In this document: in pieces, positions 34,931-44,547 of the stretch | Layout: each line of letters starts with the position of its first letter | Numbering within the stretch: the stretch's first letter is position 1 | NCBI RefSeq assembly: GCF_000300275.1 | Contig: NZ_AMRN01000003.1 | Location: forward strand, 1 to 64,000 | Direction of reading: 5' to 3' | Origin: Thalassospira profundimaris WP0211 | Lineage (GTDB): Bacteria > Pseudomonadota > Alphaproteobacteria > Rhodospirillales > Thalassospiraceae | Length of the DNA stretch: 64,000 nucleotides | The notes under the pieces: model-generated | Database searches by the model: none | The model's input: the letters and a program-made list of their open reading frames with translations, nothing else | Told to the model about the DNA's origin: nothing | Translations under genes and position numbers: made by a program

Positions 34931-34955
34931 GGGGCGCCAACTGGTGCCCCTTTTT
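34931..34955 (+). terminator. Terminator after the BCCT gene
   Basis: Stem GGGGCGCC/GGTGCCCC with loop AACT followed by five T residues; A-run upstream allows use from both sides. Confidence 0.8.
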
Positions 34956-35007
34956 CATCTCGTGCAAGCATGTTGCGTCTGGTGGTATGTGAGCAATGCC
35001 GATGTGC

Positions 35008-35466
35008 TTATTGCGCGGCGGGCGTCAGCTCAATAACCATGTCGCCGTCACTGTCCTTGAGAACAAGACGCCCATCAACGACATCCCAGCTGCTGACCAA
35101 GACGAATGCACCGCTAAAGGCATTTTCGATCTGCATGGCGTTGTCGGCGATACACATCTTTCGTGTCATGGCGAGCTGTGCGACACCCAGTGACGATCCC
35201 GCCTGTTCGTAACTGCCTGAATACTGATTGCAGCCTGCATTGCCCGACACCATGCCATCGCTGGAAAATGTGGCGGTCGCCATGACAGGCGGGGTCGGCG
35301 AAAGGGTGCTGTTGCCATCAATGACCTGCACTAGTTGCCATTCCTGATCAGTTACACTTCCCCAGTCCGGTGTCATGTTGCCTGTGGACGCGGTGCCGCA
35401 GGCCGCAAGTGATGCCAATGCCACCAATGCCAAAAGCAAGCCGATCCTGTGTTTAACCTGACGCAT
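35008..35466 (-). CDS. META-domain (HslJ-like) lipoprotein
   Basis: The product has 152 residues from the ATG at 35466, which starts a lipoprotein signal peptide (basic MRQVKHR, hydrophobic core, lipobox LAAC with the lipidated Cys near 23). The META domain covers about 40-145, with W-x-L-V (EWQLVQV), GNAGCNQYSGSYE and MTRKMC patterns seen in HslJ, a protein linked to heat and novobiocin tolerance in E. coli. It is anchored in a membrane, facing the periplasm. It stands alone and convergent with the BCCT gene. Confidence 0.85.
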   Translation of the reverse strand: MRQVKHRIGLLLALVALASLAACGTASTGNMTPDWGSVTDQEWQLVQVIDGNSTLSPTPPVMATATFSSDGMVSGNAGCNQYSGSYEQAGSSLGVAQLAMTRKMCIADNAMQIENAFSGAFVLVSSWDVVDGRLVLKDSDGDMVIELTPAAQ

Positions 35467-35699
35467 ATCTGAATTCCTGTAATGCTTGCGCGGCCTCCGC
35501 GCGATCTTGTCATTCGCAAATTCTGGTGATGGTATCATATTTTCAAAGTCGTTGGCGCCAAAGGCGCTTCTGGTCGCACCCAAAACGGCTTTGCACGCAG
35601 GGATGGCTTGTGGCTATGTTACGGATCCTGCAGGCGCATGATCCTTGCGCCCGTTTCCCGGTTCCAAAGCCCCACTTTGAAAATCAAGGTTACCTGACG

Positions 35700-36695
35700 A
35701 TGAAGATTTCCGTGAAAGATGCCCACGCACTTGTGTGCGAAACTTTGATGCGCTGCAATGTGCGGGCAGACAATGCGGCCTCGGTCGCAACGGCACTGGT
35801 GACGGCCGAGGCATCCGGACAAGGGGGACACGGTTTTCGTCGCGTGCCGGCCTATAGCGCGCAGGCAAAGGTCGGCAAGGTTGATGGCATGATCAGCCCG
35901 ATCTTTGAAAAGCCTACACCTGGCGTTTTGCGCATTGATGCGCAGCATGGATTTGCCTATCCGGCACTGGATCTGATGATGGATCACTTGCCAGATATGA
36001 CTCGCACCCAGGGTATTGCGATTGCCGCAATCCACCGATCGCATCATGCAGGGGTGATGGGGCTTACGGTCGAACGTCTGGCGGAAAAGGGATTGGCGGC
36101 GATGATGTTTGCCAATGCCCCGGCGGCGATGGCGGCATGGGGCGGCCGACGTCCGATGTTTGGCACAAACCCGATTGCCTTTGGCGTGCCGGTTGGCGAT
36201 GCCGGTGATCCGATCATCATCGACCTTGCGCTTTCAAAGGTTGCGCGCGGCAAGATCATGGCCGCCAAGCAAAAGGGTGTCGCCATTCCCGATGACTGGG
36301 CGCTTGATGTGGATGGCAATCCAACCACCGATGCCGTCAAAGCCATTGATGGCACGATGATCCCGGCCGGTGGGGTCAAAGGGGCGGCACTTGCCATGAT
36401 GGTGGAGCTTCTTGCGGCTGGTCTTACCAGTGCACAGTTCGGTCACCAGTCTTCGTCACTTTTTGATGACAAAGGCGCACCACCTGCGCTTGGACAACTG
36501 ATCATTGCCATTGATCCCAAGGCAACCGGCGGTGTCGGTGTAATGGATCACCTTGCCTATATTGCCAACGAGATTGCCGCAGAAGAAGGCGTTCGTTTGC
36601 CGGGGCGTCGCGGCAAGCAGGCACGCGCACTTGCCGAAGCGGAGGGCCTTGAGATTGAAGACGACGTCATGGAGACCATCAGTAAAATTAAATAA
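35700..36695 (+). CDS. Ldh-family (type 2 malate/L-lactate) NAD(P)-dependent oxidoreductase
   Basis: The product has 331 residues from the ATG at 35700; upstream frame has no coding character. Family features include GQGGHGFRRVPAY near the N-terminus (relatives have SHG-x-x-R), the catalytic-region AIHRSHHAGVMG, FGTNPIAFGVP and GGVKGAALAMMVELLAAGLT. This fold reduces or oxidises 2-hydroxy/keto acids, ureidoglycolate or cyclic imines; the actual substrate cannot be read. It is monocistronic. Confidence 0.82.
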   Translation: MKISVKDAHALVCETLMRCNVRADNAASVATALVTAEASGQGGHGFRRVPAYSAQAKVGKVDGMISPIFEKPTPGVLRIDAQHGFAYPALDLMMDHLPDMTRTQGIAIAAIHRSHHAGVMGLTVERLAEKGLAAMMFANAPAAMAAWGGRRPMFGTNPIAFGVPVGDAGDPIIIDLALSKVARGKIMAAKQKGVAIPDDWALDVDGNPTTDAVKAIDGTMIPAGGVKGAALAMMVELLAAGLTSAQFGHQSSSLFDDKGAPPALGQLIIAIDPKATGGVGVMDHLAYIANEIAAEEGVRLPGRRGKQARALAEAEGLEIEDDVMETISKIK

Positions 36696-36999
36696 ATCTC
36701 GCGATCGGTCCGTCTATATCGGTGTCAAAAGGGTTGATGTAGAATGTTTGACTGTTCTGTATTTTTAAAAGTGGACATTCATCAGACAAATACCTGCCGG
36801 AAATTTTAAAAATGTTACAGAAATAATGTCGGAATTACCGGTGAGTACTTCGATTAATTCTTGATGTATAGACAAGTTTAATTGTTGTCGGGGCGATATG
36901 CTCTGCGTAATCATCGAACTGTAACATCAGTGTCACCGTAGAGTCGCGGTTTGTGCGTAGCTTCTTCATCCAGCGAAACACATTCAGGCGACTCTTTTG
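36696..36999 (+). promoter_or_regulatory. phnC control region with a PHO box
   Basis: CTGTAAC-ATCA-GTGTCAC at 36919-36936 fits the tandem 7-bp PHO box (CTGTCAT-n4-CTGTCAT) bound by PhoB, about 65 bp before phnC. This predicts induction of the phosphonate importer under phosphate starvation. The rest of the 304-bp gap is A/T-rich with no gene. Confidence 0.75.
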
Positions 37000-37845
37000 A
37001 TGCTGGTTGTAGATATCTCTGGACTGAACAAAAGCTTTACCCGTGACAAGCGTGCGCTTAGCGGCGTCAAACTGCAGGTGCGGGAAGGCGAGATGGTGGC
37101 GCTGATTGGCGCATCGGGTTCGGGTAAATCCACACTGATCCGTCATATTGCCGGTTTGCTGCGCGGGGATCGCGATGGCGGCAAGATTGTCGTGTTTGGC
37201 GAAACCATTCAGGAAAATGGCAAGATTTCACGCGGTGCCCGCAAGGTGCGCTCCGAGATTGGTGTTGTTTTCCAGCAGTTCAATCTAGTTAGCCGTCTTT
37301 CGGTTCTGACCAACGTCCTGATGGGGCTTTTGGGCCGTGTGCCGGCATGGCGCGGGTCGCTTGGTCTGTTTACCAAAACCGAAAAGATGCGCGCCATGAG
37401 CGCACTTCATCGTGTTGGCATTGATGCCCATGCGTCGAAAAAGGCGCGTAACCTTTCGGGTGGTCAGCAACAGCGCGCGGCGATTGCGCGCACCATTACC
37501 CAGGGTGCCCGACTTATTCTTGCCGACGAGCCGATTGCATCGCTTGATCCGGCGTCGTCCCGTAAGGTGATGAACACGCTTGATCGCGTAAACCGCGAAG
37601 ACAACGTCACCGTCATCGTATCGCTTCATCAGGTTGATTACGCAAAAGACTACTGCAAACGCACCATCGCCATGCGCGATGGTGAAGTCGTTTTTGACGG
37701 ACCGTCAAGCGAACTGACGCCGCAATTCCTTCAGGAACTTTACGGCGAACATTCTTCCGAACTTTTTGCCGATGGTGCGGCAAAGGCCGCAGAGCCCGTT
37801 ACACGGCCCATCGCAGAAAAGGACCTGGCTGTCGCAACAAGCTAG
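37000..37845 (+). CDS. phnC: Phosphonate ABC transporter ATPase
   Basis: The product has 281 residues from the ATG at 37000. Walker A GASGSGKST (about 40-48), signature LSGGQQQRAAIAR and Walker B LILADEPIASLDP match PhnC. It energises import with PhnD and PhnE encoded just downstream. Its C-terminal tail of about 25 residues is longer than the core family. It is the first gene of the + strand half of the C-P lyase locus. Confidence 0.93.
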   Translation: MLVVDISGLNKSFTRDKRALSGVKLQVREGEMVALIGASGSGKSTLIRHIAGLLRGDRDGGKIVVFGETIQENGKISRGARKVRSEIGVVFQQFNLVSRLSVLTNVLMGLLGRVPAWRGSLGLFTKTEKMRAMSALHRVGIDAHASKKARNLSGGQQQRAAIARTITQGARLILADEPIASLDPASSRKVMNTLDRVNREDNVTVIVSLHQVDYAKDYCKRTIAMRDGEVVFDGPSSELTPQFLQELYGEHSSELFADGAAKAAEPVTRPIAEKDLAVATS

Positions 37846-37915
37846 CCGGGCCAGTTGTCATGACTGCCTTACCTTCTCGAAACATGTCGAAATCTATTCT
37901 GACAGGGGACTTCTT

Positions 37916-38932
37916 ATGAACGTTAAGACAATCGCATCCGCAGCATTTGCGGCAACGATGCTGGCATCCGTCGTTGCCAAGGCCGATGTTGAATTCAAGC
38001 CGCTCGAACAGGACCCGGAAACCATCGTTTTCGGTATCATTTCGACCGAATCTACTTCCAACCTCAAAGCTCAGTGGCAGCCGCTGATCGATGACATGGA
38101 AGAAGCCCTTGGCAAAGACGTCGAGGCATTCTTTGCACCGGATTATGCCGGCATCATCGAAGGCATGCGCTTTGGCAAGGTTCATGTTGGCTGGTTCGGC
38201 AACAAGTCGGCAATGGAAGCCGTTGACCGCGCCGGTGGCGAAGTTTTCGTTCAGACCTCCAAATCCGATGGTTCGAACGGTTACTACTCCCACATCATCA
38301 CCCAGGCTGATAACGACAAGGTCAAAACCCTTGAAGACATGCTGAAATGTGATGGTTCGCTGAACTTCGGGATCGGTGATCCGAACTCGACCTCGGGCTT
38401 CCTGGTTCCGTCCTATTATGTCTTCGCCAAGAATGGCGTTGACCCGAAGGAATGCTTCAAGACCGTTCGGAATGCCAACCACGAAACCAACCTGATGGCG
38501 ACTGCCAACAAGCAGGTTGATGTTGCTGCCAACAACTCCGAGCAGCTTGGCCGTACCAAAATGAACAAGCCGGAAATCACCGACAAGGTCAAAGTCATCT
38601 GGACCTCGCCGCTGATCCCGTCTGACCCGATGGTTTACCGTAAAGACCTGTCGCGCGAACTGAAATCCGAAATCAAGGCATTCTTCCTTGGTTACGGTCG
38701 TTTCGGCGATGTTGAAAGCGCCAAGGAAGTTCTTGCCAACAACTCCGATGGCATGGGTCTTTTCATGGAAAGCTCGAACGCACAGCTTTACCCGATCCGT
38801 CAGCTGGCCCTGTTCAAGGACAAGCTGAAAATCCAGAACACCGAAGAGCTTTCTGCTGAAGAAAAAGCAGAACGTGTTGCCGAGATCGACAAGAAACTTG
38901 CTGAACTCGACATCCTGGTTGCCTACCAGTAA
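37916..38932 (+). CDS. phnD: Phosphonate-binding periplasmic protein
   Basis: The product has 338 residues from the ATG at 37916, preceded by AGGGGA. The signal peptide (about 1-22) has cleavage near VAKA|DVE. PhnD/TauT-like features are GIISTESTSNLKAQWQPLIDDM and GKVHVGWFGNKSAMEAV, then GDPNSTSGFLVPSYYVF. It delivers phosphonates to PhnCE. It is followed by a hairpin before phnE. Confidence 0.93.
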   Translation: MNVKTIASAAFAATMLASVVAKADVEFKPLEQDPETIVFGIISTESTSNLKAQWQPLIDDMEEALGKDVEAFFAPDYAGIIEGMRFGKVHVGWFGNKSAMEAVDRAGGEVFVQTSKSDGSNGYYSHIITQADNDKVKTLEDMLKCDGSLNFGIGDPNSTSGFLVPSYYVFAKNGVDPKECFKTVRNANHETNLMATANKQVDVAANNSEQLGRTKMNKPEITDKVKVIWTSPLIPSDPMVYRKDLSRELKSEIKAFFLGYGRFGDVESAKEVLANNSDGMGLFMESSNAQLYPIRQLALFKDKLKIQNTEELSAEEKAERVAEIDKKLAELDILVAYQ

Positions 38933-38944
38933 CCGACTTTTCGA

Positions 38945-38980
38945 CAGGGAGTGCATCAAAGGTGCGCTCCCTGTTTGCTT
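38945..38980 (+). terminator. Intercistronic hairpin after phnD
   Basis: The stem CAGGGAGTGCA/TGCGCTCCCTG (one mismatch) with a T-rich tail can act as a partial terminator or RNA stabiliser, allowing more PhnD than PhnE. Confidence 0.6.
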
Positions 38981-39000
38981 TTAATTCCGGGATTTGAACG

Positions 39001-39813
39001 ATGAACAGCAGCATTTCTTCGACATCATCTGTCGCAACGGAGCTTCCGCCGCGTGACCTTAAGCGGTCGGCATCAAGCTTCCTGCTTTGGGCGATCATCC
39101 TTGGACTTCTGGCCATGTCGTGGGAGGGGGCAGATATGCGCCCGATGGCGCTGTTTGAAAACAGCGGTAACATGGTCGACTTTGCCGAGGGCTTCTTCCC
39201 GCCCGACTTCCTGATGTGGAAGATGTATGTCGCAGAAATGTGGATCACCATCCAGATTGCGATCTGGGGCACAGCGCTTTCCATCGTTTGCTCGATCCCG
39301 TTTGGTATTCTTTCTTCTGAAAATATCGTCCCTGTCTGGGTCTATCAGCCGGTCCGTCGCCTGATGGATTCCTTCCGCGCGATCAACGAAATGGTCTTTG
39401 CCATGTTGTTCGTTGTTGCGGTCGGCCTTGGCCCGTTTGCCGGTGTCCTCGCACTTTGGATTCACACCACGGGTGTGCTTGCCAAACTGTTTTCCGAGGC
39501 GGTCGAGGCGATTGATCCCGAACCCGTCGAAGGCATTCGTGCAACGGGGGCCAATGCGCTTCAGGAAGTCATCTTTGGTGTGATCCCGCAGGTCTTGCCG
39601 CTTTGGATTTCCTATTCGCTTTACCGGTTCGAGAGCAATGTGCGTTCGGCCACCGTGCTGGGCATTGTTGGGGCCGGTGGTATCGGCATGGTGCTTTGGG
39701 AATATATCCGTGGCTTCTATTACGCGGAAACAGCGGCAGTCATGATCATCATCATTATCTCGGTCAGCCTGCTCGATATGGTGTCCCAGCGTCTGCGTAA
39801 ACTGGTGACCTGA
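39001..39813 (+). CDS. phnE: Phosphonate ABC transporter permease
   Basis: The product has 270 residues and five to six membrane helices. The EAA loop [20 protein letters not shown] is typical of PhnE. Only one phnE is present, unlike systems with two. It begins 68 bp after phnD and ends 2 bp before the acyltransferase gene, so they share a transcript. Confidence 0.92.
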   Translation: MNSSISSTSSVATELPPRDLKRSASSFLLWAIILGLLAMSWEGADMRPMALFENSGNMVDFAEGFFPPDFLMWKMYVAEMWITIQIAIWGTALSIVCSIPFGILSSENIVPVWVYQPVRRLMDSFRAINEMVFAMLFVVAVGLGPFAGVLALWIHTTGVLAKLFSEAVEAIDPEPVEGIRATGANALQEVIFGVIPQVLPLWISYSLYRFESNVRSATVLGIVGAGGIGMVLWEYIRGFYYAETAAVMIIIIISVSLLDMVSQRLRKLVT

Positions 39814-39815
39814 TC

Positions 39816-40463
39816 ATGGCGTTTAAGATTACGCAGGCCAAACCGGCAATGAAGGCATTGTCGGAACAGCCCACGATTGACCAAACAGCGATTGTCGTTG
39901 ATTGCGAAATGGGGATCTGGACCGAAGTCGGTGCACGGACCTCGGTGCGCGAAACGAAAATGGATGATTATTCCTATGTCGTGAATGACAGCGAGATCAT
40001 CTATTCCGATATCGGCAAGTTCGTGAACATCGCTGCCCATACCCGGATCAACCCGGGACAGCATCCGATGGATCGGGCGTCGATGCATCATTTTCAGTAT
40101 CGCTCCAGCGCCTATGAACTGGGCGAAGATGATCCGGCCTTCTTTGACTGGCGTCGCGAAAAACGTGTGCGTCTGGAGCATGATGTCTGGATCGGACATG
40201 GCGCGATTGTCCAAGGTGGTGTCACTATCGGGATCGGTTCGGTCGTTGGGTCCGGTGCGGTGGTCACCAAGGATGTCGCGCCCTACACGATTGTGACAGG
40301 CATTCCGGCAGTCCCCCTGCGTCCCCGGTTTGAGGCAGACATCGTCGATGCGCTTATGCGTATTCGCTGGTGGGACTGGTCGCACGATATTCTGCGCGAG
40401 AGGTTGCAGGATTTCCGAACGCTTCCGGTGCGTGACTTTTGCCTGAAATACGATACGGTTTAA
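39816..40463 (+). CDS. Hexapeptide-repeat acyltransferase of phosphonate metabolism
   Basis: The product has 215 residues with left-handed beta-helix repeats ([20 protein letters not shown] and [17 protein letters not shown]) and a conserved [15 protein letters not shown] segment. It belongs to the transferase family regularly found in phn clusters (DapH/DapD/GlmU-related). A role in acetylating aminoalkylphosphonates, like PhnO, is suggested by that context but not proved by sequence. Its ATG lies 2 bp after phnE. Confidence 0.85.
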   Translation: MAFKITQAKPAMKALSEQPTIDQTAIVVDCEMGIWTEVGARTSVRETKMDDYSYVVNDSEIIYSDIGKFVNIAAHTRINPGQHPMDRASMHHFQYRSSAYELGEDDPAFFDWRREKRVRLEHDVWIGHGAIVQGGVTIGIGSVVGSGAVVTKDVAPYTIVTGIPAVPLRPRFEADIVDALMRIRWWDWSHDILRERLQDFRTLPVRDFCLKYDTV

Positions 40464-40558
40464 CCGATCAATATTTCCCAATGATTTGATGGATGCCGGA
40501 GGTTAAGCTACTGACCTTCGGCGTTTCTCGCCACGTCACCCGTTTCCAGAGTTCACTC

Positions 40559-41260
40559 ATGACCGACCAATATCAACGCTACGCGCTTTATTATGCGCCA
40601 GAACCGCAAAGCGCGTTGGGGCAGTTTGGCAATGCCTGGCTGGGGCGTGATCCGGAAACCGGAAACCAGTTGGCCCGTCCAACTGTTGCGGGCTTGACGG
40701 AAGCCGAGATTGTGGCAGCAACCACGTCGCCAAGCCGATACGGTTTTCATGGTACCCTGAAACCGCCATTCGCACTGCCAAGCGGCATGGATCGTGGCGA
40801 TCTGGAAGCAGCCGTTTCGCGCCTTTGCAAAACGACTGCACCGGTAACGTGCGGGCATCTGGTCTTAAAGGCGATTGGTCGTTTTCTGGCCCTTGTTCCG
40901 ACCGAACCTGTCGGGGACTTGGCCGACCTTGCGGCAACACTGGTGCGCGAACTCGATGACTTTCGCCAGCCCGAAGACGAAGCGGCAATGAACAAGCGCC
41001 GTGCTAGCGGTCTGACGGATCGGCAGGAAGCCTATCTTGTGCGCTGGGGCTATCCCTATGTCATGGAAGAATTCCGCTTCCATCTGACATTGACCAATAA
41101 ACTGTCAGACGACCAGATCGATGCCTTCAAGGCGGCACTGTCCGGCTTGGTCGCACGACTGTGTCAGGAACCATTTACCGTTCGCGAAGTCTGCCTGTTT
41201 GGTGATCCGGGTGATCATAAGCCGTTCAGATTGCTGAAACGTTTCCCGTTGGCAGGATAA
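40559..41260 (+). CDS. DUF1045 phosphonate-metabolism protein, 2H phosphoesterase fold
   Basis: The product has 233 residues from the ATG at 40559; a longer frame from 40493 lacks a ribosome site. Two His-x-Thr-Leu motifs, HGTLKPPF (about 66-73) and HLTLTNKL (about 179-186), define a 2H phosphoesterase. The C-P lyase pathway needs a phosphodiesterase to open 5-phosphoribosyl 1,2-cyclic phosphate, which is PhnP in E. coli. No phnP is present in this locus, so this protein is the likely stand-in. It ends the + strand operon. Confidence 0.85.
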   Translation: MTDQYQRYALYYAPEPQSALGQFGNAWLGRDPETGNQLARPTVAGLTEAEIVAATTSPSRYGFHGTLKPPFALPSGMDRGDLEAAVSRLCKTTAPVTCGHLVLKAIGRFLALVPTEPVGDLADLAATLVRELDDFRQPEDEAAMNKRRASGLTDRQEAYLVRWGYPYVMEEFRFHLTLTNKLSDDQIDAFKAALSGLVARLCQEPFTVREVCLFGDPGDHKPFRLLKRFPLAG

Positions 41261-41292
41261 AAATGCTGCGCTTTCAAGGTGCAGCATTTTTG
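41259..41292. terminator. Bidirectional terminator between the two phn operons
   Basis: The stem AAAATGCTGC/GCAGCATTTT with T-runs on both strands lies between the convergent DUF1045 and phnN genes. Confidence 0.8.
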
Positions 41293-41308
41293 GATGGCTG
41301 AAACAGCC

Positions 41309-41914
41309 TCAGGCGCGGTTTGCAATTGGTTGTGGCATTTCAATTGCGTGGATGAAGCGCGCGATGCCGGTTTCAAGATCGGCATCATTATCAACATGAA
41401 CAACATGATCGCCATCGATCTGATAGGCGGATGCGCGTGCAAGCCGGCGTTCGATATCAAGGGCATCTTCGCGCCCGCGAGCCTCAAGCCGTTTGCGCAA
41501 TGCCTCGCTGCTGGCGCTGATGCTGATCACCCGCACGTTGTTTTGCCCGACAAGGGCACAGGCATCGCCAATGACGCTGCGCGATACATTGACGATGACG
41601 GTTTTGCCGGCCTCGACCTCACCAAGAACATGGCGCGGGATGCCGTATCCCAGATCATGGGCCATCCAGCTCAGCAGGAACGCCCCCTGACGTGCCATTT
41701 GCCCGAAATCTTCGGGCCGGACGGGGATGTGTGTTTCTCCGACCGATCCGGCCGGGCGGGTGATGCAGCGCCGTGGAAAGCAGAACTGCTTGTCATCAGC
41801 CAGTCTTTCGCGCGCCGCATCGAGAAGGGTGTCCTTGCCAACACCACTTGGGCCGACGACAAGGACCAAAAGTCCGTATCCTGATCTGCAAGTATGTGCT
41901 GGCGCCCCGGTCAT
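41309..41914 (-). CDS. phnN: Ribose 1,5-bisphosphate phosphokinase
   Basis: The product has 201 residues. The P-loop VVGPSGVGKDT (about 19-29) and guanylate-kinase-like fold (CITRPAGSVGETH) match PhnN, which phosphorylates ribose 1,5-bisphosphate to PRPP at the end of the C-P lyase pathway. It overlaps the phnM stop by 4 nt and is the last gene of the - strand operon. Confidence 0.9.
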   Translation of the reverse strand: MTGAPAHTCRSGYGLLVLVVGPSGVGKDTLLDAARERLADDKQFCFPRRCITRPAGSVGETHIPVRPEDFGQMARQGAFLLSWMAHDLGYGIPRHVLGEVEAGKTVIVNVSRSVIGDACALVGQNNVRVISISASSEALRKRLEARGREDALDIERRLARASAYQIDGDHVVHVDNDADLETGIARFIHAIEMPQPIANRA

Positions 41915-43053
41915 GACACCCGCACGCCTTCGCGCCAGACACCGCGCACAATTGGGTGGTGCGGCGAATGATGCACACGGATCAGATCACCACGTTTGCC
42001 AACCGCGATCTCCCCGCGATCATCAAGCCCGACCTGGGTCGCCGGATTAAGCGACACCGTGCGAATGGCCCGTGGCAGATCGTAGCCTTCGAACTCGTCA
42101 AACAGCTTCATCGCACCGTGCAAAAGACTGTGCGGGACATAGTCGCTTGATATGATGTCGAGGTAACCCTGCTTTGCCAGCTCGCCTGCCGCAACATTGC
42201 CGCTGTGCGATCCGCCGCGCACAAGGTTCGGGCCACCCATCATCACACCAAGCCCACCTTCATGGGATGCCTTGGCGGCTTCAAGCGTGGTGGGGAATTC
42301 GGCAACGGTCATTTTGTCTGCAACCGCCTCGGCGACGTGTTCGGTGGTGGCGTCATCGTGGCTTGCAAGTGCAAGGCCCTTGGCATGGGCCTGTTCGACC
42401 ACATGGCGGCGGTGCTTTTCGGAATAAAGCTCTGCATCGCGACGGCGGGTGGCGATGAATTTGCGCATTTCCTCGTCGTTCAGGCCGTATTTGCCCTGAT
42501 AGTAGGTGTAATAGGCATCAAGACTGACGAACTGGCGCTGACCCGGTGTGTGATCCATCACCGAAAGCATGCTGACCAGTGGCAGGTCGATCAATTGACC
42601 AAGGGCCTCGACCATGCCGGGGAAGGACGTTTCGCAGCGCAGATGCAGTTTATGGTCCGCGCGCAGCAATGCATTTTCCAGTGCGTGTTCAAGGGCATTG
42701 ACCGATTCAATCAGTCTGACAATGCGTTCTGACCCTTCATTGACATCACCGATGGATACCGCATCAAACACGGTGGTGATCCCGGCACTGGCGACCTGAT
42801 TGTCATGGGCAACCACGGCGGCTGTTGCCGGCCAACGCGTTTTGGGGCGCGGGGTAAGATGTTTGTCGAGATTGTCGGTATGGAGCTCGACCAGACCCGG
42901 CATCAGGTAATCGCCACCCATGTCCTCTGCCCCTGGCAGGTTGGACGGACGATCAGAAATATCGCTGATCTTGCCGTCCTTGACCTGCACGGCGCCATCA
43001 ATGACTTCATTGGCCAGAACGAGTTTGGCATTGGTAAAAATCTGTTCAGTCAT
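41911..43053 (-). CDS. phnM: Ribose 1-methylphosphonate 5-triphosphate diphosphatase
   Basis: The product has 380 residues from the ATG at 43053. It is an amidohydrolase-superfamily protein with GLVELHTDNLDKHLTPRP (metal region) and LALASHDDATTEHV, and a C-terminal GKRGDLIRV. PhnM removes pyrophosphate from the triphosphate intermediate before C-P cleavage. The start overlaps phnL by 8 nt. Confidence 0.92.
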   Translation of the reverse strand: MTEQIFTNAKLVLANEVIDGAVQVKDGKISDISDRPSNLPGAEDMGGDYLMPGLVELHTDNLDKHLTPRPKTRWPATAAVVAHDNQVASAGITTVFDAVSIGDVNEGSERIVRLIESVNALEHALENALLRADHKLHLRCETSFPGMVEALGQLIDLPLVSMLSVMDHTPGQRQFVSLDAYYTYYQGKYGLNDEEMRKFIATRRRDAELYSEKHRRHVVEQAHAKGLALASHDDATTEHVAEAVADKMTVAEFPTTLEAAKASHEGGLGVMMGGPNLVRGGSHSGNVAAGELAKQGYLDIISSDYVPHSLLHGAMKLFDEFEGYDLPRAIRTVSLNPATQVGLDDRGEIAVGKRGDLIRVHHSPHHPIVRGVWREGVRVS

Positions 43054-43750
43054 TGGCCCCAACTTTAAACGAAGTCACATCAAACGACCCGGTGCAGACG
43101 GCATCACGGGTTTCGTGGTCATGGAAAATACCGGCAATCGCGGCCCCACGGCTTTTGGCTTCTTCAATCAGCGCCAGAACTGTGGCGCGATTTTGGGCGT
43201 CAAGCGATGCGGTCGGTTCATCAAGTAGCATGATCGGATAATCGGCAATAAAGCCACGCGCAATATTCACACGTTGTTGTTCCCCACCCGAAAAGGTCAG
43301 TGGCGAAAGCTGCCAAAGACGTTCCGGTATGCGAAGGCGTGTCAAAAGATCGCGTGCCTTGTCAGTGGCGGTCTTGCGATCCGTGCCAAGGGCCACCAGC
43401 GGTTCGGCAACGATATCAAGGGTCGGTACACGCGGTATCACGCGTAGAAACTGCGAAACATAGCCCAGCGTACGCTTGCGGATTTCCAGTATCGAATGCG
43501 GGCTGGCAGTGGTGATATCAAGCCAGTCGCCATCATGGAACACCTTAATAGAGCCCTGAGAGCATGTGTAATTGGCATAAAGCATGCGCATGAAGGTACT
43601 TTTCCCCGATCCGGATTCACCGGTCAGCGCGATGCATTCACCAGCCGAAAGCATGAATTCAACGCCCTCAAAAACCGGGATGGTCACGCTGCCCTGTGTG
43701 TGCAGGGTAAAGCTTTTGGCGACGTTTTGAGCATGAAGCATTTCAGACAT
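43046..43750 (-). CDS. phnL: C-P lyase ATP-binding protein PhnL
   Basis: The product has 234 residues and is ABC-ATPase-like: Walker [10 protein letters not shown] (about 40-48), signature FSGGEQQRVNIAR, Walker B IMLLDEPTASLD. PhnL works with PhnG, H and I in attaching the phosphonate to ribose, not in transport. It lies 14 bp downstream of phnK. Confidence 0.92.
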   Translation of the reverse strand: MSEMLHAQNVAKSFTLHTQGSVTIPVFEGVEFMLSAGECIALTGESGSGKSTFMRMLYANYTCSQGSIKVFHDGDWLDITTASPHSILEIRKRTLGYVSQFLRVIPRVPTLDIVAEPLVALGTDRKTATDKARDLLTRLRIPERLWQLSPLTFSGGEQQRVNIARGFIADYPIMLLDEPTASLDAQNRATVLALIEEAKSRGAAIAGIFHDHETRDAVCTGSFDVTSFKVGAND

Positions 43751-43764
43751 TTTCTTCGCCCCGG

Positions 43765-44547
43765 TCAGTTTTGCAGAATGGAAGAAACAAGCAGCTGCGT
43801 ATAGGGATGCTGCGGGTCATCAAGAACCTGATCGGTCAGGCCATGTTCAATGACCTTGCCCTGTTGCATCACCATCAGCCGGTGCGAAAGAAGTCGTGCC
43901 ACTGCCAAATCGTGGGTGACGATGATCACCGCAAGATTAAGATCGTGAACCAGCCCGCGCAGCAGATCGAGCAATCTGGCCTGAACAGAAACATCAAGCC
44001 CACCCGTGGGTTCGTCCATAAAGACGAGGCGCGGGCTGGTTACGAGGTTGCGGGCAATCTGCAAGCGTTGCTGCATGCCGCCCGAAAAGGTTGATGGCAG
44101 ATCATCAAGGCGCTCGGACGCAATTTCGACTTTGCCAAGCCAGCTGTCCGCATTGCTGCGGATGTTGCCATAATGACGATCACCAATCGCCATCAGCCGT
44201 TCGCCAATGTTGGCCCCGGCACTGACATTCATACGCAATCCATCACGCGGGTTCTGATGCACAAACGCCCAATCGGTGCGCATCAAGAGGCGACGCTGGG
44301 CTTCGGACATCTGATAGACATCGCGCACGCCATCAATGCGGGTTTGGTATTCAACCGTTCCCTTCGTCGGTTCCTGCTGGGCGGAAATGCTGCGCAGCAA
44401 AGTGGACTTGCCAGATCCGGATTCCCCAACGATGCCAAGAACTTCACCGGGACGGAGTTCAAAGCTGACATCCTTGCAGCCAACCCGGTCGCCATACATC
44501 ATGGTCAGGTTATCCACGCGCAGAAGCGGTTCGTTCATTTGGGTCAT
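43765..44547 (-). CDS. phnK: C-P lyase ATP-binding protein PhnK
   Basis: The product has 260 residues with ABC-ATPase motifs: Walker [10 protein letters not shown] (about 36-44), signature FSGGMQQRLQIAR, Walker B LVFMDEPTGGLD. PhnK binds the PhnGHIJ core complex. Its start overlaps the phnJ stop. Confidence 0.92.
   Translation of the reverse strand: MTQMNEPLLRVDNLTMMYGDRVGCKDVSFELRPGEVLGIVGESGSGKSTLLRSISAQQEPTKGTVEYQTRIDGVRDVYQMSEAQRRLLMRTDWAFVHQNPRDGLRMNVSAGANIGERLMAIGDRHYGNIRSNADSWLGKVEIASERLDDLPSTFSGGMQQRLQIARNLVTSPRLVFMDEPTGGLDVSVQARLLDLLRGLVHDLNLAVIIVTHDLAVARLLSHRLMVMQQGKVIEHGLTDQVLDDPQHPYTQLLVSSILQN

Noticed and set aside
35552-35561. Palindrome TTGGCGCCAA, also at 58478-58487
   Set aside because: A 10-bp self-complementary GC-rich word is expected by chance in 64 kb and the two sites precede unrelated genes.
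37799-38959. Open frame of about 386 codons on the - strand over phnD
   Set aside because: phnD is a clear family member with signal peptide; the opposite frame has no family features.
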